Positions 19,183 to 28,664 of a stretch of 64,000 nt of DNA are shown here, piece after piece. Both the position numbers and the translations under genes were made by a program. The stretch is from Nostoc sp. CENA543 (lineage in GTDB: Bacteria > Cyanobacteriota > Cyanobacteriia > Cyanobacteriales > Nostocaceae). The notes below the pieces were generated by a model. The model was not told the DNA's origin. It did not search any database and saw only the letters and a program-made list of their open reading frames with translations. The stretch is taken from contig NZ_CP023278.1 in NCBI RefSeq assembly GCF_002896875.1, positions 6,454,501-6,518,500 of the forward strand, read 5' to 3'. Numbering within the stretch: the first letter of the stretch is position 1; the number at the start of each line of letters is the position of its first letter.

Positions 19183-19622
19183 AGTGTGTTCGTATTATGT
19201 ACATACTTATGGTAATGTATAAATGGTTGTTGACCCGCCCACACGGCTCATAACAAACGGTCACAGTAGCAGTAATATGCTTACCAAGTCTAAGAGCGTG
19301 AGAAAAGGGGAAAGACCTCGGTCACTGGAACGCACAGGTTACGTCCTGCGGTAAAAAAAAGCCATACAGAGGTGTACATACAAAGTAATAAACCGCCTTG
19401 GGAAGCAGGGTGGCTGCGCGGGTTCTCCCTATGAGGAGATAAAGGTAGCAATACCAGAAACGCTGTGTAAGACTTAGACCAGATTTAGTTCTGGGTACTT
19501 AGCAATAAGTACGCCCAACAGAGCAACGGCGGATGAGACGCGAAACGTTGATGGTTGTTTTTTATAAGCGATACGCTTCAGCGTTCGTGCTGGGGTTTCG
19601 CAGGAAAGCAAGCCGGAGTGCT
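19183..19622 (+). mobile_element. Structured non-coding block, possible remnant of a group II intron (5' part)
   Basis: About 440 bp without an ORF between two co-directional minus-strand genes, with composition unlike the AT-rich spacers around it. On the plus strand it begins near a GTGTG inside an 8-bp hairpin (CCATAAGT / ACTTATGG, about 19175-19211). It continues with blocks that read like domain I of cyanobacterial group II introns, for example GAAAGACCTCGGTCACTGGA, CAGGTTACGTCCTG and CTTGGGAAGCAGGGTGGCTG. There is no reverse-transcriptase ORF, and I could not find a convincing domain V, so it would be a 5' fragment. The last 150 bp (from about 19470) look like a different, decayed repeat (GCGATACGCTTCAGCG). 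The assignment is from pattern memory; another conserved RNA is possible. Confidence 0.35.
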
Positions 19623-21938
19623 TCACCGTGCTTCTCCTATTAATGTAAATCCAGCCCAATCTTTAGGGTGAGGATGCTGTTTCTTAGTGGTTAACATCGC
19701 CTGGCGTAAGGCTTGGGCTTTATCAGGATTTTGTTTTAACTGTCGATAAAATTCCGTAGTGAAAACGTTTGTGGGTGTATCGGGTGCTGCCCATTGTGAA
19801 ATAATCACACTGGGAACGCCAGCATTAATTAAGGCCAAAGATAAACCTAACATACCGTTCCCCATACTACCACTACCTTTTTCTCCCGCACTCAAGAAAA
19901 CTAATCTAGCTTTTAGACGCGCGCCTTTTGGTTGGGTATAAAGATTGAGGATTTCACTAGCGGTGAGGAGTCCGTTATTGTCAGCAATACTGGCTAAGGC
20001 GATCGCGCCTGGGATGCCTTGTCTTTTGGTATCATCGATGACAGCGTAGGTTGCCAAATGAATGGTTTTGGCTTTAGGTAATAAAGGTAAAACATCTGCT
20101 TTGGTGGCTTTATTACCAACTAAAGCATTAGTTTTGAAGAAATCTGCAATTTCTAAGGCTTCTTGTTCGGCATTAACTAATTGTGGTAAAGACTGTTTTT
20201 CGATTTTGGGCATAGTGGGATTACCTACCACTACTACTTTACTACCGCCTGTATTGTTGCGTTTTTCTCTAGTTAATTTGAGTAGCTGAATTGATGGGAT
20301 GGTAGTAATTGTGTGTTTATCAATTAAATATTTATCGTAAATATCGACTAAAGCCGGAAACGGGACAAATAATAATTCGTTTTGGGGAATAAAAATTACT
20401 TGTTCTGTAGGATTTGTTGGTAATAAATCTGCTATGGGTTTAATGAGGATTTGATTGAGTTGTAGTAATATATTTTTGTAATTAGCGGTGGAATTTTGAG
20501 GATTTTTGACACCCAAGGCTATAGGAGTTTGATGAATTAACTCGACAACCGAGTTAAACGGAATAATCTTCTTTTGTGATGCGATATCTACTTTGCGAAA
20601 TGTGACTTTACCACTAGGCTGCATTACCCAGATATAAATTTCACTATCTTCGATTAAGGAATATCTAACAATGGTGGCTTTTTGTTGTTTAGCTATGGCT
20701 TGAATTTGAGTAATTGTTGGGATAATAATTTCTTTGGGTGCGGCTTTTAAACTACTACCTGCTGATTCTGTGGCTAAACGCATTCCCATCAAGTTTAAAA
20801 TTTTCATGATGCTACTTTGTTCAGCAACTTTTAAAGCGTCTTCCGGCTGATTTTGAGTGACTAAAACCTGTTCTAGTAAATTATATGTATTTGTTTGTTC
20901 AGTCGAATAATCAATAGTATTATTTAAGTTTGAGCGTAAAGTCTCCCAGATTTTAATACTAGCTTCTAAGTTGGTTTGTGCCTCATTGATTTTACCTGAC
21001 TTGAGTAAAACAAAGGCGAGATTATTTAAGGCTACGCCTTGAGTGTAAATATCTTTATTAGTTTTGGCATTATCTAATTGTTGCTGATATAATGCTAAGG
21101 CTTGGTCGTATTGTTTAGCAGATGTATAAACACGCCCCAATTGCTTAATTAATTCGGCTTGTTGGCTGGGGATTTTTGAGGTTTCTAGCTGTTGTTGATA
21201 GAGTGCGATCGCCTGCTCGAAACTACCTTGATTTTCGTAGGTTTTAGCGATTTGCTTTAAGGTAATATTAGTTAAGGCAATATCACTAGATTGGGTAGCA
21301 ATGGCTAATACTTGTTGATAAAAATTAATCGCTGGCTGATATTGTTTTAACTCTCGATTGACTACTGCTAGATTTTGTAGGGAGTATATTTCTAACTGGC
21401 GATTTTTGGTATCTTGGGCAATGGCTAATTGTTGTGTATGGAAAGCAATTGCTGATTCATATTCTTTTAGTTTTTCATGTCCTACACCGACGTTACCTAA
21501 AAATGATGCTTCTCTGGGAGGATTGCCGATTTCTTTTCTTAAAGCGGCGGCTTTTTCTCGCAGTTCTTGTGCTAGTTTTTCATCCCCAGTATAAATATAA
21601 GCATTACTCAAATGTTCTAACACTTGTACAGTCCCAGGTTGATCACCTGTGTTCTGCATGAAATTTAAACTTTGTTGATATAAATTAATCGCTGTTTGGT
21701 ATTTACCCAGGGTGAAATAAATTTCCCCTAAGCTTAAAAGTGTGTTGGCTTGTCCGGTGCGATCGCCTAATTCTTGATATAGTTTTAGTGACTCTTTTAA
21801 GGATACTAAGGCTGCTGTTAGTTGACCGTTATTGATTTGTCTATTTCCTAATCTTAGTAGTAAGTCAGCGCGGTATTGGTTGGCTGGTGTGGCGGTTAGG
21901 AGTATTGCAAGGAAGATGTTGGGAAGTTTTTTAAGCAT
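19623..21938 (-). CDS. TPR protein with catalytically degenerate CHAT domain
   Basis: 771 residues: a hydrophobic N-terminus (MLKKLPNIFLAILLTATPA, signal-like), about eight to ten TPR units (about 20-350, with repeats of the type ALYQQQLD and AINLYQQSL), a linker, and a C-terminal CHAT (caspase HetF-associated with TPRs) domain (about 470-771) ending DWAGFTLIGEA. In active CHAT proteases the motifs are HLATHG and LSACETG. Here they read HLATYA (Tyr631 in place of His) and LSAGEKG (Gly685 in place of Cys). The domain is therefore probably not a protease and may act as a binding scaffold. It is followed by the non-coding block and tpsB, and preceded by the wHTH/Ig membrane protein 134 bp upstream, all on one strand. 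Confidence 0.88.
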   Translation of the reverse strand: MLKKLPNIFLAILLTATPANQYRADLLLRLGNRQINNGQLTAALVSLKESLKLYQELGDRTGQANTLLSLGEIYFTLGKYQTAINLYQQSLNFMQNTGDQPGTVQVLEHLSNAYIYTGDEKLAQELREKAAALRKEIGNPPREASFLGNVGVGHEKLKEYESAIAFHTQQLAIAQDTKNRQLEIYSLQNLAVVNRELKQYQPAINFYQQVLAIATQSSDIALTNITLKQIAKTYENQGSFEQAIALYQQQLETSKIPSQQAELIKQLGRVYTSAKQYDQALALYQQQLDNAKTNKDIYTQGVALNNLAFVLLKSGKINEAQTNLEASIKIWETLRSNLNNTIDYSTEQTNTYNLLEQVLVTQNQPEDALKVAEQSSIMKILNLMGMRLATESAGSSLKAAPKEIIIPTITQIQAIAKQQKATIVRYSLIEDSEIYIWVMQPSGKVTFRKVDIASQKKIIPFNSVVELIHQTPIALGVKNPQNSTANYKNILLQLNQILIKPIADLLPTNPTEQVIFIPQNELLFVPFPALVDIYDKYLIDKHTITTIPSIQLLKLTREKRNNTGGSKVVVVGNPTMPKIEKQSLPQLVNAEQEALEIADFFKTNALVGNKATKADVLPLLPKAKTIHLATYAVIDDTKRQGIPGAIALASIADNNGLLTASEILNLYTQPKGARLKARLVFLSAGEKGSGSMGNGMLGLSLALINAGVPSVIISQWAAPDTPTNVFTTEFYRQLKQNPDKAQALRQAMLTTKKQHPHPKDWAGFTLIGEAR

Positions 21939-21949
21939 ATTTTTATCTC

Positions 21950-22071
21950 ACGCAATACCAATTCGCAGTTCGCAATTCGCAATTCGCAATTCACTATTTT
22001 TTATGTTGTAAAGGGGAATTAAACCCATAAATTTTGTTAATTTCTTTCTTTTTTATTTTGCCTTTTGCCTT
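21950..22071. repeat. Short spacer with CGCAATT heptamers
   Basis: Four tandem units of the TTCGCAA type (about 21961-21991) sit between the CHAT-TPR gene and the gene upstream of it. The rest is AT-rich. Confidence 0.6.
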
Positions 22072-24825
22072 CTAATCAAATCCTGGAGGTAGTTCTAAGG
22101 GTGAGAGTTTTCCTGGTTGGGAGGGGGTGGGTGATGTGGGGAGGGGTGCGGATGATGGTGAACCAGGGGTATTACCTGGGGTGTTTGGTTGATTTTGTGC
22201 GGTTGGGGGTGGGGGAATAACGGGGGGTGTGGGTTGTGTGGTGGGGAGTTGGGGGAGTTGGGGTTGGTTGGGGTTCGGTGTTTGGATGGGTAGTGCAAAG
22301 GTTTCGATAGTAACTGAACGACTGATTTTTTCACCAGTGGGACTGGTAGCTTGGAGGATGATGGTTTCACTACCTGGTTGATTATTGATGGGGTAAACTA
22401 TCGTTCCACTGCGGGGAATGTTACCAGGTGCGGGTAACAATTCTGTTGTCATTTCGCTGCTACCTTCTACTTTCCAACTGAAGTTAATTGCTTGTTTGGC
22501 TTGACTTTGGGTGTCAATAGGAATTTGATATTTGGGGAGGGGTTCACTACCGTTAATTTTGAATTCGACAATTTGACTGGGTAATGGTTGGACTTTAATT
22601 ACATCTGTTTTTTGCGAGATGCTTGGTTTATCAGTGTCGGTTTTGGCAAATACTTGTAGTTCAAAAATATAGTTACCGATGGTACTGTTTTTGGTGGGGA
22701 CGCTACGACAGGTTAATTGATTTTGTTCGTTGCGACAAAACGGTTGTAATGTGTCGGGAATTTCCCCTTGATTAAATTGATAAGTTTGCAATTCACTATT
22801 AACTACACCTTCCGGCGATCGCCCAATTATTTGGATTTGATTAATCTTATCTAAATCGCTAACTTTCCAATTTAATCGAATTGTATCGGCACTAATTTGT
22901 TTACCAGTTTTTAAGGTGGCTGGTACTTCTTGATAGGTAGGTTTAACGGCAGCAAATTCGAGAATTTTCGCCGGAGGAATAGGAATAATTTTAATAGTAT
23001 TAGTCTTAATTGTGTCTACGGCTTCTTCAGGATTTTTGCTGCTAAATGCTTGCAATTCAAAAATATAATCTCCTGGTTTCCGCGCATCGGTGGGGATATT
23101 GGCACAAGTTAATGTGTTTTGTAACTGACAATATGATTGGAGTTCTGTGGGGATTTTTCCATTAAAGTTATAAACTACCGGTTGTACCGCTACTGAACCA
23201 TCGGCAAAGACTCCAGTAATGGTCAATGTTTGCAATGTTTTAGGATAGCGAATTTGCCAGTTTAAACGAATATTGCCATTATTAGCTTGTTGATAGGAAG
23301 CATCGGAAGACTGAAAACGGACGATTTTTGGGGATGCGGGGGGTTTTAATAGCAACCATAGCAGAAAGGCGATCGCGGCGATACTGCCTAACACCGTTAG
23401 TATAAACAGTAATAATTGCCACCAAGGACGCGCTTCCCAAATCACTGTCCCAGGAAGGGAAGGGTTAGGTAAGGGAAATTGTTGTTGGTCTACTAATTCA
23501 ATGCGAAAGTTAAGTAAGCGTCCTGCACCAAATATTGGTCGTGACCACCATCTTACAGGTGTGATTGTCACCTGGGAAATAGCTTTTTCTCCTGGTAATA
23601 CCCGCAATACAGGGGGAGTGGTAACGTAAGTACAAATTTTATCTTCGTCTGCGGGGACTGGTGTACAGACAATTTCTCGGACGGTGTTACCTGCGTTGGT
23701 TAACCTAATTTCAAAGACTCCAGCTTTGCGGCGTACCCTTCCCACCACCGTCAACAGTTCTGCATTTAGCAAATAGGAAGGTAAAACCTGCACATACACC
23801 ACATCTAACAGTACCAAATCAGGATTGTTAGCAGAGTATAAACGCAAAGTCGGATAGTAAATCCCCGCCGTTACCCCTAATGGGGGGTGGAATTGCAATA
23901 AAATTTGTCCAGTTTCCCCAGGGTTGAGATTCAAACCCATATTGGGAATAATTAACCCGGCTGTTTCCAAACCTTCGGGGTAGCGGATAGTGTACCAATT
24001 ATCGCCGCAGTCAGAACAACTCAGACGAAACCTATCTACCCTATCAGAACGGTTGTGGACGTTGACGCTAAGTTGCAAGATACCGCCAGGGGGAATTGGT
24101 GCAGGCGATCGCGAACTACTCGCCGGGATAACATTAAAAGTAGGGTCACTAACTCTAACAACCGTTTCAATTGCTGGTAATACCTGGAGTTTCGCCGTGT
24201 GACGGATAGGCGTATCCTCTGGGTAATGTTCCGGTGCATCTACAACTATCACATAGTTATAGGTGCTAGGAATCGCCGTTATTGGGACATTAAATTCAAA
24301 TAGCACCTCACCTATGGAATTAGGACTCAATGCCAACCTTTGATGAGGTGCATCACACCATTGAATCAACTGCGGCGATAAATCATCAATAAAAACATTA
24401 ATTAATGCACTTTCTGCACCTTTATTAGTAACTGTAATATGAATTTCAAACCGAGAACCCGCCTGTACAGCATAATCTCCTGAAGGGTTGAAAATAATCG
24501 CTAAAGGACTACCCGGTGCTAAAACTTGTTGAATTGTTTCCTGTTGAATCCCCTGTTTTGGTGCAAGATATACACGATATTTCAGATCATCATCATGGGT
24601 AAGAACAGTTTGAATAAAATCTTGGTCAAGTAACTCGTCTAAGATATTAAGAGTTGCTTGCTGATTTAAATCTAAATGATAAGCCGCTTCAGCTAAAGTA
24701 GCACCATCAGGTTTATTCTTTAGCATCCACTGCACAAGTTTTCGTTGTTGAGTCGGCAGAGTTAATATATCCGCCATACTCAAGCCAAGCTTAGAATTTT
24801 TATTACGAGAATTTGTTAAAGTCAT
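22072..24825 (-). CDS. Membrane protein with N-terminal winged helix and multiple Ig-like domains
   Basis: 917 residues. Residues about 17-95 look like a winged-helix/MarR-like fold (LTLPTQQRKLVQWMLKNKPDG, LAEAAYHLDLNQQATLNILDELL, then a wing with YRVYLAP). Residues about 100-450 hold three or four beta-sandwich (NEW3/COG1470-like) domains with sequences such as RFEIHITVTNKGAES and GILQLSVNVHNRSDRVDRF. One transmembrane helix follows (about 468-492, WWQLLLFILTVLGSIAAIAF), then three further Ig-like domains (about 500-830) with two conserved Cys pairs, and a Pro-rich tail. The same beta-sandwich type occurs in the two neighbouring upstream genes of this block. The topology (DNA-binding-like domain on one face, Ig domains on both) is unusual. 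Function not known; a structural or anchoring role with the baseplate genes is inferred from context. Confidence 0.75.
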   Translation of the reverse strand: MTLTNSRNKNSKLGLSMADILTLPTQQRKLVQWMLKNKPDGATLAEAAYHLDLNQQATLNILDELLDQDFIQTVLTHDDDLKYRVYLAPKQGIQQETIQQVLAPGSPLAIIFNPSGDYAVQAGSRFEIHITVTNKGAESALINVFIDDLSPQLIQWCDAPHQRLALSPNSIGEVLFEFNVPITAIPSTYNYVIVVDAPEHYPEDTPIRHTAKLQVLPAIETVVRVSDPTFNVIPASSSRSPAPIPPGGILQLSVNVHNRSDRVDRFRLSCSDCGDNWYTIRYPEGLETAGLIIPNMGLNLNPGETGQILLQFHPPLGVTAGIYYPTLRLYSANNPDLVLLDVVYVQVLPSYLLNAELLTVVGRVRRKAGVFEIRLTNAGNTVREIVCTPVPADEDKICTYVTTPPVLRVLPGEKAISQVTITPVRWWSRPIFGAGRLLNFRIELVDQQQFPLPNPSLPGTVIWEARPWWQLLLFILTVLGSIAAIAFLLWLLLKPPASPKIVRFQSSDASYQQANNGNIRLNWQIRYPKTLQTLTITGVFADGSVAVQPVVYNFNGKIPTELQSYCQLQNTLTCANIPTDARKPGDYIFELQAFSSKNPEEAVDTIKTNTIKIIPIPPAKILEFAAVKPTYQEVPATLKTGKQISADTIRLNWKVSDLDKINQIQIIGRSPEGVVNSELQTYQFNQGEIPDTLQPFCRNEQNQLTCRSVPTKNSTIGNYIFELQVFAKTDTDKPSISQKTDVIKVQPLPSQIVEFKINGSEPLPKYQIPIDTQSQAKQAINFSWKVEGSSEMTTELLPAPGNIPRSGTIVYPINNQPGSETIILQATSPTGEKISRSVTIETFALPIQTPNPNQPQLPQLPTTQPTPPVIPPPPTAQNQPNTPGNTPGSPSSAPLPTSPTPSQPGKLSPLELPPGFD

Positions 24826-24837
24826 GATATTAAAAAT

Positions 24838-24935
24838 TGGTCAATAGTCAATAGTCAATAGTCATTAGTCAATAGTCATTAGTCATTAGTATTTCTTCCC
24901 CAGTCCCCAGTCCCCAGTCCCCAGTTCCCAGTCCC
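24838..24935. repeat. STRR arrays: TCAATAG/TCATTAG heptamers and CCCCAGT heptamers
   Basis: About seven TCAATAG/TCATTAG units (24840-24889) are followed by about five CCCCAGT/TCCCAGT units (24897-24935) between two co-directional genes. Confidence 0.9.
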
Positions 24936-27095
24936 CTAACTCTTACAATAATTATTATCTGGAGCGATTACATCTAACCTCACCCGATGATCGTCATTGC
25001 CGCTAATAATTAAAATGCGGTTTCTGACAATTTTTATATCAACACTATTAAACTTTTGAGAATTAGTACGCACTTCCCTACCATTTGGTAAAGCGCGTCT
25101 CCCATCTTTTGTGAGTGGCCATAACATCACCCGATTATCATCACCACCACTAACTAAATAACAACCATCTCTACTTAGTGCTACTGAACGTACAGGTTTA
25201 CCTTTATGTCCATCACTCCATTGATCAATTAATTCACATTGGCTACTATTTTGACTGAGACATGACTCCATATTCCATAAAGTAATCTGTCCTCTCGTAT
25301 CAGCAACTGCTAATGAATTTGGTTTGTATTCAGCACTAGCTAAACTCACAATATAGTCATTCTGACTACCTGGGTTAGTGTAGGAAATTTTTCTTAATTT
25401 ATCTGCTTGAGAATTCCAAATTGCTAAATTGTTATATCTACCACCAATTACTAAGTCCTGTTTATCTTTTCCCACCAGTGCTAAACCATAAGCTGAAAAA
25501 TTTACATTTCGCCTTTTCGTCGGTTCTTTGATAATTTCAGAATTACCTAACAGTGCGTCATTGACATCCCATTTTAAAATCCAGCCACTACCATGCGCGC
25601 TAAATAAGTAGTGAGAATCTTCGCTAAATTCTAAATTAAGGACTCTATCTGCTGGATTAAATAAGAAGGTTACTTTAGGCTCTTTTCTACCTCTTATCAC
25701 ATCCAAAAGTTGAATTTCCCCGTTCTCTAAACCTGCTGCAACTATATCATTATCTACAGGTTTATAACGGACAACTCGTACTGATTTACCTATATTATTA
25801 GCAATTTTGCCATCATGTTGATTAATCAAAGGATTCCGAAATCCAGCTACAGTCCATCTAATAATACTTTGATCTTGAGAACCACTCACAGCTTTATCTG
25901 CTGTACCATTAAACTGGACAAAATTCACAGGTTTATGATGTCCAAATAATGGATTATTCGGATTTAGCCAGGAAACTGCCCAAAGTAAACATAACAATAA
26001 AAGTGCTAAAATTAATTGCAGAACAGGATGTAAAACTGGATGAATAATCAACCGAATAAATAAATTTTCATTGTTAATATTAACACGCTGATCTGATACG
26101 ATAGATTTAACTATAAAAGATAATTTTTTCGCTAATCCAAACCAATGTCTACGGTTACTGATGATAATTTGTAATTGCTGGGTTTCTCCTGGGTTTAATA
26201 GTAGACTTTCTGGTTGAATATTGAAAGTGCATTTGGGTTGATTTTCATGACCATCTCGAATCTCAATATGTGCAGTTTGTGTTAGATTGCTGATATTGTG
26301 AAATTCCAGGTTATAAGTTGCAGAATTATTTTTCCATTGTGGTAGCCAAAGCCTATCAACCGGAATTTGTTGCTTTTCTGGGATACAATGAAAATCGACG
26401 AATCCCCCAGGCACAACTTTAATTTTACCTTCAGAACTTAGGGAAGGTGTAGCATTAGGATGGGTAGCTTCAATTTGAAAAGTATATGTTTTACTAGGAA
26501 CTTCTGTAGGAATTGGTAGTTGACAAGAAAAAGAAGTTTCTGCTTTCTCACCAGGAGAAACTGGTAATAATTTCGTCTCATTACCTAATAACCATGTCGG
26601 TTCTAATCCCATCATTCTTAGAGAGACTGTAGCAGGTATTTGACTAGGATTAAAAACACGAACTGGAATTTCAATTGACTCTTGTGGCTGGGTGGTAAAC
26701 TCTCGAATAGGTAACTCGACTTGTACAGGTATAGCACCAATTCCGGCTTCGACATCTAAGCGTAAAATTTGCCTATCTTCTTCTCGTAATTCTACAGAAA
26801 ATACCCGCACTATCAAGTTAATCTTACCGATAAAACCTACAATGGGTGTATCGGTGATCGTCACATAAAACTTGACAAGATCTCCTGGTGGGTTTTTGGC
26901 ACTAACAGCAGGCTTAATATTGTACCAATTAGTGCCTAAATTTGAGTTGCTACCAGCAGCAGTAATTTCCAGTTGGAATGATGCAAATTGATTGCTGTCA
27001 TTCACAACATTCACTTCAAATGATGCTGGTTGTCCACCTGGTTTAAAGGTAACTTTTTTAACGGAGATATTGGCGTTAATGAGTTTAATAGCCAT
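24936..27095 (-). CDS. Single-pass membrane protein: Ig-like domains plus C-terminal WD40 propeller
   Basis: 719 residues. N-terminal half (about 5-340) is at least two or three beta-sandwich domains (KKVTFKPGGQPASFEVNVVN; IEIPVRVFNPSQIPATVSLRM; LEFHNISNLTQTAHIEIRDG). One strong hydrophobic helix (about 350-368, LQLILALLLLCLLWAVSWL) is followed by WD40 repeats (about 375-715) with GH...WD-like signatures (SGSQDQSIIRWTVAG, LFSAHGSGWILKWD, SGGDDNRVMLWPL). Domain types match the neighbouring wHTH/Ig protein, and the pair is probably co-transcribed. WD40 propellers mediate protein-protein contacts. No enzymatic motif. I infer a scaffold that links the membrane to cytoplasmic partners, possibly the baseplate proteins encoded upstream. 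Confidence 0.78.
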   Translation of the reverse strand: MAIKLINANISVKKVTFKPGGQPASFEVNVVNDSNQFASFQLEITAAGSNSNLGTNWYNIKPAVSAKNPPGDLVKFYVTITDTPIVGFIGKINLIVRVFSVELREEDRQILRLDVEAGIGAIPVQVELPIREFTTQPQESIEIPVRVFNPSQIPATVSLRMMGLEPTWLLGNETKLLPVSPGEKAETSFSCQLPIPTEVPSKTYTFQIEATHPNATPSLSSEGKIKVVPGGFVDFHCIPEKQQIPVDRLWLPQWKNNSATYNLEFHNISNLTQTAHIEIRDGHENQPKCTFNIQPESLLLNPGETQQLQIIISNRRHWFGLAKKLSFIVKSIVSDQRVNINNENLFIRLIIHPVLHPVLQLILALLLLCLLWAVSWLNPNNPLFGHHKPVNFVQFNGTADKAVSGSQDQSIIRWTVAGFRNPLINQHDGKIANNIGKSVRVVRYKPVDNDIVAAGLENGEIQLLDVIRGRKEPKVTFLFNPADRVLNLEFSEDSHYLFSAHGSGWILKWDVNDALLGNSEIIKEPTKRRNVNFSAYGLALVGKDKQDLVIGGRYNNLAIWNSQADKLRKISYTNPGSQNDYIVSLASAEYKPNSLAVADTRGQITLWNMESCLSQNSSQCELIDQWSDGHKGKPVRSVALSRDGCYLVSGGDDNRVMLWPLTKDGRRALPNGREVRTNSQKFNSVDIKIVRNRILIISGNDDHRVRLDVIAPDNNYCKS

Positions 27096-27407
27096 ATGGG
27101 GAGTGATGAGTGCTGAGTGATGATTTGGTATTTAGGGAATGGGGAATATAAGTAGAATAAAGTCAATTATTAAAGTTTTGTAGTGAGAACTTTAGTTCTC
27201 TCTCCGAGATGCTTGTCTGCGAAACACTCCGCGTAGCTTTCTACCACGTTCGTGGTAGCGTTGCGTAGCAAAGTGGGACGCGAACAGAAAAGGACTAAAG
27301 TCCTTACTACGAACTGAATTCCCGTATTTTTACATCGTTTAACATAGGTTGTTTTTTTCAATTGTTATATTTCAGGTATATTTTTCTAGTTTGAATTGTG
27401 AATTTAT
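27096..27407. repeat. Intergenic region with MITE-like element (GTAGTRAGRACTTTAGT ends)
   Basis: Positions 27180-27310 form an element whose left end (GTAGTGAGAACTTTAGTTCT) and right end (AGGACTAAAGTCCTTACTAC) are imperfect terminal inverted repeats. Each end is itself a small hairpin, and the inside is GC-rich. A shorter relative lies at 42821-42887 in opposite orientation. The remaining ~170 bp is AT-rich and empty. Confidence 0.6.
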
Positions 27408-28664
27408 TTATTCTTCTAGTTTGTTGAAAACGTTTTGTAAAGCATTGGGTTTAGTGGGTGTAGATGGTGTATTAGATGGGGGAGAAATAAATTGTTTTTG
27501 TAATTGAGTCATTTGCTTTCTTGACCAAGCAAAATGTAAGATATTAATTCCTAATTCTTGAGCAGTGCGAATAGTTTCTCGCGGTAAAGTAAGTTTTTCA
27601 TCTATTCCCCAAGCCTCTGATAAATCACCTATGACTAAAACGATGCCACCTGCAATTAAGATTTGAATAGGCTTTTGATTAATTACTGGTAAAGCCGCGA
27701 ATAAAAACGGGTTTGTCCGCATGGGATGATTGCGGTCTAGTTTACGTAAATCTTCCAAAGGCGTATTAAATTTGTCGGCAATATCAACTACACTGTCTAA
27801 TCTGTCTATAGCATCAGTTGGTGATTCAACTAACAACACGCCGCCAGCATCTAAATAGCTTTTGAGATTAGTTAATTCTTGGGTATCTAAAGATAGTGGT
27901 TGATTACCCGTGGTAAATAACAAATCATAAAATACTGCCTGATCAATATGTTGTAGATGCAATGGTATGCGATCAACACTTCCAGATCCTTGGATAGTTT
28001 GGGTGAGATGTTCACTAGCTTTGAGTAAATAACAGAGATTAGCAAAATGATCACTAACTTCTGGTGTATTCGGTTGTAAATAAGCTACCCGCACAACAGC
28101 ACTATGACGCGATCGCGCTATGGGACGATAACGCAAATCTAAACTATTCAAATCTGGGTAAAATACATCTTGGGGATTTTTTAAAGGGATTAATCCTGGC
28201 TGCAACACAATCCGACACAATTCCACCTCTAAAGCATTAGGTGGCGTAGTTTTTTCTTCAATCCGAAAAGATTCAGGTTCAAATTCAGCGACTTTTTGAC
28301 GTTGTAAATCATCGGGATCTACATAACTCACCACCAGATAAATCAGACGAGGTTTATCTTCTGTAATATCAGCCGAAACGTGAAAATCGATGGCTTGAGG
28401 GACAATAATCGGATTACCGTGAATATCAATTGCTAATCCTGGTTGAATTTGCAACCATCGACCATCGTTATATTGTGAAGAAATCCCTTGTGGGACAGGA
28501 ATCAGACACACACCCAAACCATAGACAATTCCCGGCTGATTAAGAGACTGATAGTGAATATTTTGCCTTTGACGGTGATAATTGTGCGATCGCTGCCATT
28601 TTTCCGCATTGATCAATAAACCATCTTGTACCTGTAATCGTTCTAGCGGTTTGAGTTCTTCCAT
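27408..28664 (-). CDS. Protein of unknown function in the contractile-injection/baseplate cluster
   Basis: 418 residues, soluble. The N-terminal half (MEELKPLERLQVQDGLLINAEKWQ; YGLGVCLIPVP; WLQIQPGLAIDIHGNPIIVP; RLIYLVVSYVDPDD) resembles proteins encoded beside phage-tail-like baseplate genes, where this GLAIDxxGxPI segment recurs. Residues about 245-385 contain a DUF4159-like or Rossmann-type stretch (AVFYDLLFTTGNQPL, LKSYLDAGGVLLVESP, INILHFAWSRKQM). It lies 117 bp downstream of the tail-protein-I type gene on the same strand. I infer an accessory baseplate or tail component; no fibre or enzymatic signature is visible. Confidence 0.65.
   Translation of the reverse strand: MEELKPLERLQVQDGLLINAEKWQRSHNYHRQRQNIHYQSLNQPGIVYGLGVCLIPVPQGISSQYNDGRWLQIQPGLAIDIHGNPIIVPQAIDFHVSADITEDKPRLIYLVVSYVDPDDLQRQKVAEFEPESFRIEEKTTPPNALEVELCRIVLQPGLIPLKNPQDVFYPDLNSLDLRYRPIARSRHSAVVRVAYLQPNTPEVSDHFANLCYLLKASEHLTQTIQGSGSVDRIPLHLQHIDQAVFYDLLFTTGNQPLSLDTQELTNLKSYLDAGGVLLVESPTDAIDRLDSVVDIADKFNTPLEDLRKLDRNHPMRTNPFLFAALPVINQKPIQILIAGGIVLVIGDLSEAWGIDEKLTLPRETIRTAQELGINILHFAWSRKQMTQLQKQFISPPSNTPSTPTKPNALQNVFNKLEE

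Noticed and set aside
19450-19622. Possible group II intron domain V
   Set aside because: A GCGAAACG stretch with partial pairing is present near 19535, but it does not reproduce the 34-base domain V fold.
19474-19659. 61-codon minus-strand open frame
   Set aside because: It reads through repeat-like sequence and the end of the CHAT gene in another frame, with no protein signature.
24838-24935. Regular repeats resembling a CRISPR array
   Set aside because: Units are 7 bp, directly tandem and without unique spacers; the same holds for all other arrays in the window.
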